From Rhodanobacter_A agri (lineage in GTDB: Bacteria > Pseudomonadota > Gammaproteobacteria > Xanthomonadales > Rhodanobacteraceae), in assembly GCF_044904705.1 (NCBI RefSeq), contig NZ_JADIKL010000003.1:372001-436000 (forward strand): DNA of 64,000 nt. Direction: 5' to 3'. Each line of letters begins with the position of its first letter. Positions within the stretch are counted from its first letter, which is position 1. The notes below the pieces were generated by a model, which did no database searches, was not told where the DNA came from, and saw only the letters and a list, made by a program, of their open reading frames with translations. Of this stretch, positions 23,907 to 31,801 are shown piece after piece. Made by a program: the position numbers and the translations under genes.

Positions 23907-25418
23907 ATGAATGATTCGCGCATTCGACGCGTGGTGATCGTGGGCGGCGGCACCGCCGGCTGGATGGCGGCGGCGCTGCTGGCGCAGGCCTTCGGCCGCG
24001 CGCTGGATATCCGGCTGATCGAGTCCGACGAAATCGGCATTGTCGGCGTCGGCGAAGCCACCATTCCGCAGATCCGCCACGTCAGCCGCTTTCTCGGCAT
24101 CGACGAGGACGAGCTGCTGAAAGCCAGCCGCGGCACCATCAAGCTGGCGGTGCAATTCAACGACTGGCGACGGATCGGCGACAGCTACCTGCACGCCTTC
24201 AGCGACATCGGCCTGCCGCTTGGCCTTTTGCCGTTCCAGCACTACTGGCTGCGCAACCGGCGCGAGAATCCGCAGGCGCCCGGGCTGTGGGCTTATTCGA
24301 TCAACGCGCAGGCCGCCGACGCCAACCGCTTCGCCCGAATGGAGACGATAGGCAACAGCCCGCTGACCGGCATCCGCTACGCCTATCATTTCGACGCCTC
24401 CCGCTTCGGGCAGCTGCTGCGCCGCCATGCGGAGCAGCGCGGAGTAAGGCGCACCGAGGGCAAGGTGGTGGACGTGGCGCTGCGCGGCGCGGACGGCTTC
24501 ATCGAGTCGGTGAAGCTGGAAAGCGGCGAGACTGTCGCCGGCGATCTGTTCCTCGACTGCTCCGGCTTCCGCGGCCTGCTCACCGAGGGCGCGCTCAAGA
24601 CGGGCTACGAGAGCTGGCAGCACTGGCTGCCGTGCGACCGCGCGGTGGTGGTGGCCAGCGAGCATGGCGACACGATCCGCCCGTACACCCAGGCCAGCGC
24701 GCAGCGCGCAGGCTGGCAGTGGCGCATACCGCTGCAGCACCTGGACAGCAACGGCCACGTGTATTGCAGCCGCCACGTCGGCGACGACGAAGCCGTTGCG
24801 ACCCTGCTGCGCAACCTGGAAGGCCGCGCTCTGGGCGAGCCGCGCCAGCTGCGTTTCCACACCGGCATCCGCAAGCAGATCTGGCACCGCAACTGCGTGG
24901 CGCTGGGCCTGGCCAGTGGCTTCATCGAGCCACTGGAATCGACCAGCATCCACTTGATGCAGTCAGCGGTGGCGCGGCTGCTGACGATGTTCCCGGACAA
25001 ATCCTTCGACCCGGCGCTGATCACCGAGTACAACCGCAAGACCCGCGCCGAGTACGAGCAGACGCGCGACTTCATCGTGCTGCACTACCACGCCAACGAG
25101 CGCGATGACAGCACGTTCTGGCGCGACTGCGCCACGATGACGCTGCCCGACGGCCTGGCCCATCGCATCGAGCTGTTCCGCCGCCACGCCCATGTCTTCC
25201 GCGAAGGCGAGGAGCTGTTCACCGAGATGGGCTGGCTGCAGGTGCTGATCGGCCAGGGCATCGCGCCGCAGTGCTACCACCCCCTGGCCGACGAACTACC
25301 CAAGGCGCAGCTCGACGAATTCCTCGGCAACATCCGCACCCTGGTCGAACGCGCCACGGCCAGCATGCCCACGCATGCCGAGTTCATCGCCCGGCACTTC
25401 CGCGAGGCAATCGCGTGA
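23907..25418 (+). CDS. Flavin-dependent halogenase (tryptophan halogenase family)
   Basis: The 503-residue enzyme shows all hallmarks of the PrnA/RebH family: the FAD site GGGTAGWMAA (13-22), the catalytic lysine K79 in GTIKLAVQF (same number as in PrnA), the halogenase signature GWQWRIP (269-275), and GFIEPLESTSIH with E344. The enzyme makes hypohalous acid at FADH2 and passes it via the Lys to an aromatic ring; a separate flavin reductase is needed and is not seen here. It lies between a TonB receptor and amylases, as in Xanthomonas, Caulobacter and Brevundimonas, where the natural substrate is unclear. No signal peptide. An in-frame ATG 18 nt earlier is an alternative start. Confidence 0.88.
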   Translation: MNDSRIRRVVIVGGGTAGWMAAALLAQAFGRALDIRLIESDEIGIVGVGEATIPQIRHVSRFLGIDEDELLKASRGTIKLAVQFNDWRRIGDSYLHAFSDIGLPLGLLPFQHYWLRNRRENPQAPGLWAYSINAQAADANRFARMETIGNSPLTGIRYAYHFDASRFGQLLRRHAEQRGVRRTEGKVVDVALRGADGFIESVKLESGETVAGDLFLDCSGFRGLLTEGALKTGYESWQHWLPCDRAVVVASEHGDTIRPYTQASAQRAGWQWRIPLQHLDSNGHVYCSRHVGDDEAVATLLRNLEGRALGEPRQLRFHTGIRKQIWHRNCVALGLASGFIEPLESTSIHLMQSAVARLLTMFPDKSFDPALITEYNRKTRAEYEQTRDFIVLHYHANERDDSTFWRDCATMTLPDGLAHRIELFRRHAHVFREGEELFTEMGWLQVLIGQGIAPQCYHPLADELPKAQLDEFLGNIRTLVERATASMPTHAEFIARHFREAIA

Positions 25419-25455
25419 GCCGCACCCCATCCCCAGCGTTCCACCGGAGTCATCG

Positions 25456-27030
25456 ATGATCCGACGCCGTCGTTCCGTCCTCCCTCTTCTCGCCGCCCTG
25501 CTTGCGCTGGGTGGCACCTGCGCGCTGCAGGCAGCGGCTTCGCCGGCAACGGAAGCCACCACGCGGACCGCCCCCTCCGGCGTGTGGTACGAGATCTTCG
25601 TGCGCAGCTGGTACGACACCAACGGCGACGGCATCGGCGACCTCAACGGCGTCACCGCCAAGCTCGACTACCTGCAGTCGCTGGGCGTCAGCGGCATCTG
25701 GCTGATGCCGATCAATCCCTCGCCCAGCTACCACGGCTACGACGTCACCGACTACGAGGCGGTGAACCCGCAGTACGGCACACTGGCCGACTTCCGCCGC
25801 CTGGCGGACGAGGCGCACAAGCGCGGCATCCGCGTCATCATCGACATGGTGATCAACCACACCAGCAACGAAAACCCGTGGTTCAAGGCCGCGCTGGATA
25901 CGAAGAGCCCCTACCACGACTGGTACAGCTGGGCCGACAAGTACACCGACCTGGAAAGCGGCAGCGCCGCCGGCAGCCAGGCCTGGCACCCGGCGGGCAA
26001 AGAACACTACCTCGGCATCTTCACGGCGGATATGCCCGACCTGAACTACGACAACCGTGCCGTGCGCGCCGCGATGGTCAAAGCCGGCCAGTTCTGGCTG
26101 AAACAAGGCGCGGACGGCTTCCGCCTCGACGCCGCCCGGCACATCTACGAGAACTTCCCGTGGGATGTGGATGACCCCGCCGCGCTGGCGAAGAACCTCG
26201 ACTGGTGGAACGAATACCGCCGCGGCCTGGCCGCGGTGAACCCGCACACTTACCTGGTGGGCGAGGTGACTCAGCCCGCCGCCACTATGCTCGCGCCGTA
26301 CCTGAAACCGCTGGATGCCGTGTTCAACTTCCCGTTGACGGTACAGCTGATCGACGCCGCGAAAAGCGAACGCAACCAGGGGCTGGGCCCCACACTGGAC
26401 CGCAGCTATGCCGCCTACCAGGCCGTCGGCGGCAAGGCGATCAAGGATGCACCCTTCCTTTCCAACCACGACCAGGAACGCGTGATGAGCCAGCTCGACG
26501 GCAATCCGCAACACATGCACACCGCCGCTGCGATGCTGCTCACGCTGCCGGGCGAGCCGTACATCTATTACGGCGAGGAGCTGGGCACGCTGGGCAAGAA
26601 ACCCGACCCCGCACTGCGCGAGCCGATGCGCTGGGATCGTGCGACCAGAGCCAAGGGCGAAACCACCTGGGAAGCCGGCAACCCTGCCAACGGCGCGGCT
26701 GTCTCGGTCGAGGCCGAGCAGGCTGATCCGCACTCGTTGTTGCATTACTACACGCAGCTGATCCACTGGCGCAGCGAGGTGCCGGCCTTGCGCGACGGCG
26801 GTTTCCGCGCCTACCCCGAGGCCAGCGACCACCTCGCCGCCTGGGAACGCAGCGACGGCCGCGACACCGTACTGGTGGTGCACAACCTCTCCAGCCAAAC
26901 GCAGACGATGACGCTGGACGTGCCCGGCGAACCGCACTACAGCCGCGTGCTGAAGCAGACCGGCCCCGGCGCGGCAATCCACGGCAGCACGCTGAGCGTG
27001 CCGGCCTACAGCAGCGTGGTGCTGCAGTGA
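25456..27030 (+). CDS. Secreted alpha-amylase family protein (GH13)
   Basis: The 524-residue protein has an Arg-rich N-terminus and hydrophobic signal (residues 1-28), then a GH13 barrel: YEIFVRSWYDTNGDGIGDL, DMVINHTSN, GFRLDAARH with nucleophile D225, LVGEVTQ with acid/base E270, and LSNHDQER. The GDGIGDLNG segment with its short B domain recalls oligo-glucosidase and trehalose-synthase-like GH13 members. It probably cuts malto-oligosaccharides in the periplasm after receptor uptake. GGAG is 7 nt before the ATG. It lies 37 nt after the halogenase and overlaps the GH31 gene by 4 nt (GTGA). Confidence 0.88.
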   Translation: MIRRRRSVLPLLAALLALGGTCALQAAASPATEATTRTAPSGVWYEIFVRSWYDTNGDGIGDLNGVTAKLDYLQSLGVSGIWLMPINPSPSYHGYDVTDYEAVNPQYGTLADFRRLADEAHKRGIRVIIDMVINHTSNENPWFKAALDTKSPYHDWYSWADKYTDLESGSAAGSQAWHPAGKEHYLGIFTADMPDLNYDNRAVRAAMVKAGQFWLKQGADGFRLDAARHIYENFPWDVDDPAALAKNLDWWNEYRRGLAAVNPHTYLVGEVTQPAATMLAPYLKPLDAVFNFPLTVQLIDAAKSERNQGLGPTLDRSYAAYQAVGGKAIKDAPFLSNHDQERVMSQLDGNPQHMHTAAAMLLTLPGEPYIYYGEELGTLGKKPDPALREPMRWDRATRAKGETTWEAGNPANGAAVSVEAEQADPHSLLHYYTQLIHWRSEVPALRDGGFRAYPEASDHLAAWERSDGRDTVLVVHNLSSQTQTMTLDVPGEPHYSRVLKQTGPGAAIHGSTLSVPAYSSVVLQ

Positions 27031-29381
27031 CGGCCCGGCTCCTGGCCGCCGCCCTGGCCGCCGGCCTGCTGGTTTCCGCACAAGCACGGTCCGCTACAGC
27101 TCCGGCAGCCTCCGCCGTGCATGCCGATGCGCAAGGCGTAGCGTTCCGCCTGGGCGCCGAACAGCTATCGATCCGCCTCGACGGCGCCGGCGTGGTGCAC
27201 GTGCAGGCGCTGCCCGCCGGCGTCGACGAAGTGCACACGCTGGTGCTCGATCCGAACGCAAAGCCCGCTGCCGTCGCCGATGCGCGTGTGCACGACGACG
27301 GTGCCGCGTTCACTCTGACCAGCGACCGGCTCACCGCGATCTGGCACAAGGGCCCGGGCACGCTGGAACTGCAGGACGCACAACACCATCCGCTGCTCAC
27401 GCTCGACCTCGCCGCACTGACGCAAGGCCACGTGCAATTGGGCCATGCGCCGGGCGACGCCTTGTACGGCATCGGCGGCTATGACAAGGACCAGGATGCT
27501 TCCGCCGGCCTGCTGCGCACGGGCAAGCAGGTGGCCAAGGCCGGTGAACAAGGCCACGCCGGCGCACCTTTCGTGTGGAGCACCGCCGGTTACGGCGTGC
27601 TGGTGGACAGCGACGGCGCCGACTTCATGCTCAAGGGCGGCCGCATCGATATCACCGCCCTGTCCAAGCCAGCGGTGGACGTCTATCTGATGTCCGGCGA
27701 TCCCATGCAACTGTTCGGTGCGCTCGCCGACCTCAGCGGCCACGCGCCGCTGTTCCCGCGCTGGGCGAACGGCTTCATCAACAGCCAATGGGGCATCGAC
27801 GAGCAGGAGTTCCGCCAGATCGTCGCCACCTATCGCGCGAAGCATATCCCGCTGGACGCCTTCACCTTCGACTTCGACTGGAAGGCCTGGGGCGAGGACT
27901 GGGGCGAGTTCCGCTGGAACGCGACGAAATTCCCCGCCGGCCCCACCGGCAAGCTGAAGGCCGACATGGATGCGCTCGGCGTGCACATGACCGGCATCAT
28001 GAAGCCGCGCGTGCACGTGGAAACCGTGGAAGGTCGCTACGCCACCGCGCACGATCTGTGGCTGCCCGGCGAGAAGGTCAGCCCCGACTACTTCTCGCAC
28101 AAGCCGGTAAAGGACCTCGACTTCGACAAGCCGGCCACGCGCGCCTGGTTCTTCAACGACGCGCTCAAGCACAGCTTCGACACCGGCATCGTCGGCTGGT
28201 GGAACGACGAGGCGGATACCACCAAGAGCGATACCCAGTTCCTCAACATGCAGCGCACGATCTACGACGGCCAGCGCGCGTACTCGAAGCTGCGCGTGTG
28301 GTCGATCAATCGTGATTTCTGGCTGGGTGCGCAGCGCTACGCCTACGGCCTGTGGTCGGGCGACATCCAGACCGGCTTCGCCAGCATGGCCGCGCAACGC
28401 CCGCGCATGCTCAGCGCGATCAACGCGGGCGAGACGCAGTGGGGCATGGACGGCGGCGGCTTCTTCGGCCATCCCTCCGACGAGAACTATGCGCGTTGGA
28501 TCGAGTTCGGCGCGTTCACGCCGGTGTTCCGCGTGCACGGCACCGAGGGCGAAAAGCGCCAGCCATGGACCTACGGCCCGGCGGCCGAGGCGGCGGCGAC
28601 GCGTGCGATCCGTCTGCGCTACGCGCTGCTGCCCTACATCTATGCCTACCAGCATCGCGCCAGCACGCAAGGCGTGGGCCTGGTGCAGCCGCTGGCCTTC
28701 GCCTGGCCGCATGACGCACAGGCACGCAACGACGTGGACGCCTGGCTGTTCGGCGACTGGATGCTGGTGTCGCCGGTGGTCGAACAAGGCCAGGCCACGA
28801 AACGCATCTACCTGCCTGCAGGCACCTGGACCGATTGGGCCGACGGCAAGACCTACCAAGGCGGCCAGACCATCGATTACCCGGTCGATGCGAAGACCTG
28901 GCGCGACACCCCGCTGTTCATCCGCGCCGGCGCGATCATCCCCACCCAGCCGGTGATGGACTGGACAGGCCAGCACCCGGTGACCAGGGTCGCCGTCGAT
29001 GTATTTCCCGCTGACCAGGCCAGCCATTTCGACTATTACGACGACGACGGCGAAACCTATGCCTACGCGGATGGCGCGTACTTCCTGCAGCACCTCGCCA
29101 CGCAGCGCAATGGCAACACGGTGAGCTTCAGCATCACGGCACCCGAGGGCAGCTATCGCCCTGAGCTGCGCCTCTGGCTGGTGCGGATACACGGCATCGC
29201 GGCAAGCAATGTCGACCTCGGCGGCACGGCGCTGCGGCACTACGCGACGCCGGCCGAACTGGCCGCCGCCGACGGCGAGGGCTGGGGCGCCGGCAGCGAC
29301 CGCTACGGCCCGGTCACCGTGCTCAAGCTCGATGCCGGCGCGGCACGCACGCTGACACTGCACGCAGCTGCCGCGCATTGA
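27027..29381 (+). CDS. Secreted GH31 alpha-glucosidase or alpha-transglucosylase
   Basis: The 784-residue protein begins with a signal peptide (first 22 residues, A-Q-A-R-S-A). An N-terminal beta-sandwich is followed by the GH31 barrel: FDFDWKAWGED, the nucleophile D394 in GWWNDEAD and the general acid D446 in LWSGDIQTGF, then a C-terminal beta domain with RAGAIIPTQ. GH31 enzymes release or transfer alpha-glucose or alpha-xylose. In this starch context an enzyme like the Cellvibrio 1,4-alpha-glucan transglucosylase Agd31B is likely; an alpha-xylosidase is less so. The start is GTG, overlapping the previous stop. Confidence 0.85.
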   Translation: MTARLLAAALAAGLLVSAQARSATAPAASAVHADAQGVAFRLGAEQLSIRLDGAGVVHVQALPAGVDEVHTLVLDPNAKPAAVADARVHDDGAAFTLTSDRLTAIWHKGPGTLELQDAQHHPLLTLDLAALTQGHVQLGHAPGDALYGIGGYDKDQDASAGLLRTGKQVAKAGEQGHAGAPFVWSTAGYGVLVDSDGADFMLKGGRIDITALSKPAVDVYLMSGDPMQLFGALADLSGHAPLFPRWANGFINSQWGIDEQEFRQIVATYRAKHIPLDAFTFDFDWKAWGEDWGEFRWNATKFPAGPTGKLKADMDALGVHMTGIMKPRVHVETVEGRYATAHDLWLPGEKVSPDYFSHKPVKDLDFDKPATRAWFFNDALKHSFDTGIVGWWNDEADTTKSDTQFLNMQRTIYDGQRAYSKLRVWSINRDFWLGAQRYAYGLWSGDIQTGFASMAAQRPRMLSAINAGETQWGMDGGGFFGHPSDENYARWIEFGAFTPVFRVHGTEGEKRQPWTYGPAAEAAATRAIRLRYALLPYIYAYQHRASTQGVGLVQPLAFAWPHDAQARNDVDAWLFGDWMLVSPVVEQGQATKRIYLPAGTWTDWADGKTYQGGQTIDYPVDAKTWRDTPLFIRAGAIIPTQPVMDWTGQHPVTRVAVDVFPADQASHFDYYDDDGETYAYADGAYFLQHLATQRNGNTVSFSITAPEGSYRPELRLWLVRIHGIAASNVDLGGTALRHYATPAELAAADGEGWGAGSDRYGPVTVLKLDAGAARTLTLHAAAAH

Positions 29382-29526
29382 GAGGAGGTTGCGCCGCGCC
29401 GGGAGTGCGCGGCGCAGGGAGGTTCCGCGGCCAGGCATGGCCCCCATCACCGTCACGCGAGGAGTTGCCGGCCCTGGGCCCCGGCGAGCGCGGCGGCATC
29501 CGCCCAGTCCTACCGGGAGGGTTTCG

Positions 29527-31563
29527 ATGAGTCATTCGATAAAGCAGGATCTGCGCGGCCTGCACAGGCTGCCGCTTGCGCTGTGCCTGGCGCTGGCGGT
29601 GTCCGGCGCATCGCTGTGGAGCGCCGCCGCGTGGGCCGCCAGCAACGACAACAACGTGGAATGGGCCGGCCTGTTCCACGACCAGGGCCCGCTGTACGAC
29701 AGCGCCCCGGAGCCCACGGCGAGCACGCCGGTGACGCTCACGTTCCGCACCTTCAAGGGCGACATCACCAGCGCCAATATCAAGTACTACGACAGCGCCG
29801 ATGGCCAGTTCCACTGGGTGGCGATGCATTGGGCGGCCAACGACGCCACCGGCACCTACGACCTCTGGCAGGGCACCATCCCCGCGACTTCGTCGAAGAA
29901 GTACTACCGCTTCCAGATCAACGACGGCACCGCCACCGCCTGGTACAACGCGGCCGGCATCACCAGCAGCGAGCCGTCGTCCGGCGACTTCTTCGTCATT
30001 CCCGGCTTCAAGACGCCAAGCTGGATGAAGAACGGCGTGATGTACCAGGTCTTCCCGGACCGCTTCTACAACGGCGACACCGGCAACGACGTCACCAACG
30101 GCGCATACACCTACGCCGGCTGCGCCACCGAGCAACACGCCTGGGGCACCGGCGTGACCGCCAACGTCAGCGGCTGCAACAGCGCGGTGTTCTTCGGTGG
30201 CGACCTCGCCGGCGTCGACCAGAAGCTCGGCTACATCAAGAGCACGCTGGGCGCCGACATCATCTACCTGAACCCGATCTTCTCCTCGCCGACCAACCAC
30301 AAGTACGACACCCAGAATTACTACACGGTCGACCCGGCCTTCGGCAGCAACGCCACGCTGCAGCAGCTGATCGGCGACGTGCACAGCGCCAGCAACGGCC
30401 CGTCCGGCTACATCATCCTGGACGGCGTGTTCAACCACAGCGGCGACAGCAATTGCTGGTTCGGCGCGCAGAGCTACGACGCGATCACTTGCCCGCAGCA
30501 GGGCGCCTACCAGTCGCAGGCCAGCCCGTACTACAGCTACTACACCTTCCAGACCTGGCCCGGCAGCTATTCGACGTTCTTCGGCATTTCCAGCATGCCT
30601 AAGCTGGACTACGGCGCCAGCGGCTCGGCCACGCGCAATCAGATCTACGGCAACTCCGGTTCGGTGGTGCAGACCTGGCTGGAGCAGCCTTACGGCATCG
30701 ACGGCTGGCGACTGGATGCGGCGCAGTACCTCGACGCCGGCGGCAACAACGGCAGCGACGCCACCAATCACCAGATCATGCAGGAGCTGCGCACAGCGGT
30801 GAAATCGGTCAACCCGAACGCCACCATCGTCGGCGAATACTGGGGTGACGCCTCATCCTGGCTGGACGACGGCACCGAGTGGGATGGCGCGATGAACTAC
30901 AACGGTTTCACCCAACCGGTATCGGAATGGATCTGCGGCGTGGACGAAAGCGGCAACAGCGCCGCGCTGGTCCCGAGCAAGCTCGACAGCTGGCTGCTCG
31001 GCACGCGCGCCGACCTGCCGATCGACGTGCAGCAGACCATGACCAACTTCCTCGGCAGCCACGACACCTCGCGCTTCGCCACGCGCTGCGGCGGCGATAT
31101 CTGGAAGACCTACCTCGGCCTGATCTTCCAGATGACCTACGTCGGCACGCCGACCATCTACTACGGCGACGAATACGGCATGCAAGGTGGCGCCGATCCG
31201 GACAACCGCCGCAGCTTCGACTGGAGCCAGGCCACCACGAGCAACACTGCAGTGGCGCTGACGCAGCAGCTGATTCGCATCCGCAACACCTACCCGGCCC
31301 TGCGCACCGGCTCGTTCATGACCTTGCTCACCGACGACACCAACGACATCTACGCGTTCGGCCGCTTCGACCAGAACAACCGCGTCGCCGTGGTGCTCAA
31401 CGGCACCGGCAATACCGAAACGGTGACGGTGCCGGTGTACGAGGAGAGCATGACCAACGGCAGCCAGGTCACCGACTTGCTCACCGGCACCAAATACACC
31501 GTCAGCGGCGGCACCGTCACGCTGAGCGTGGAGGGCCACTACGGCGCCATCCTGGCGCAATGA
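29527..31563 (+). CDS. Secreted GH13 cyclomaltodextrinase/neopullulanase-like amylase
   Basis: The 678-residue protein has a signal peptide (residues 1-38, cut near A-A-W-A-A-S). An N-terminal beta domain (about 40-165) resembles CBM34. The GH13 barrel has YQVFPDRFYNGD, LDGVFNHSGD, GWRLDAAQ with nucleophile D397, IVGEYWG with E437 and LGSHDTSR. The FPDRF motif and N-terminal domain are typical of cyclomaltodextrinase, maltogenic amylase and neopullulanase, which usually dimerise. Several Cys residues fit an exported protein. The ribosome site GGGAGG is 6 nt before the ATG. A 145-bp gap follows the GH31 gene, with no obvious terminator. Confidence 0.87.
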   Translation: MSHSIKQDLRGLHRLPLALCLALAVSGASLWSAAAWAASNDNNVEWAGLFHDQGPLYDSAPEPTASTPVTLTFRTFKGDITSANIKYYDSADGQFHWVAMHWAANDATGTYDLWQGTIPATSSKKYYRFQINDGTATAWYNAAGITSSEPSSGDFFVIPGFKTPSWMKNGVMYQVFPDRFYNGDTGNDVTNGAYTYAGCATEQHAWGTGVTANVSGCNSAVFFGGDLAGVDQKLGYIKSTLGADIIYLNPIFSSPTNHKYDTQNYYTVDPAFGSNATLQQLIGDVHSASNGPSGYIILDGVFNHSGDSNCWFGAQSYDAITCPQQGAYQSQASPYYSYYTFQTWPGSYSTFFGISSMPKLDYGASGSATRNQIYGNSGSVVQTWLEQPYGIDGWRLDAAQYLDAGGNNGSDATNHQIMQELRTAVKSVNPNATIVGEYWGDASSWLDDGTEWDGAMNYNGFTQPVSEWICGVDESGNSAALVPSKLDSWLLGTRADLPIDVQQTMTNFLGSHDTSRFATRCGGDIWKTYLGLIFQMTYVGTPTIYYGDEYGMQGGADPDNRRSFDWSQATTSNTAVALTQQLIRIRNTYPALRTGSFMTLLTDDTNDIYAFGRFDQNNRVAVVLNGTGNTETVTVPVYEESMTNGSQVTDLLTGTKYTVSGGTVTLSVEGHYGAILAQ

Positions 31564-31571
31564 GCCATGCT

Positions 31572-31591
31572 CCTCCGTCCCGTGGCGGAGG
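31572..31591 (+). terminator. Weak hairpin after the GH13 gene
   Basis: CCTCCG and CGGAGG form a 6-bp stem with an 8-nt loop 8 nt after the stop codon. The tail is GGCTTCTC, not a T run, so attenuation rather than full termination is likely. Confidence 0.35.
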
Positions 31592-31628
31592 GGCTTCTCA
31601 CACAAGACTGCATGCATCTGCGTACACT

Positions 31629-31682
31629 GGCCCCTGGACCATCGCATGCCTGCGCGTGCGATGGTCCGGCCACGGGGGGCCG
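31629..31682. repeat. Large hairpin inside the amylase operon
   Basis: GGACCATCGCA (31636-31646) pairs perfectly with TGCGATGGTCC (31657-31667) over a 10-nt loop, with partial outer pairing GGCCCC/GGGGCC. It lies between the GH13 and the glycosidase-like genes, has no T run, and is long enough to protect an upstream mRNA from 3' decay. Confidence 0.5.
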
Positions 31683-31801
31683 CCGACACGCAGGCGACGG
31701 GCAAGCGCACGAGCTGCTGCCCGCCGGGGATCGAGGGAAAATCACATGAGCAAGATCGTCACGCACGTCGCTTCGCGCCACCTCCGGCGGAGGCCTGCCG
31801 C

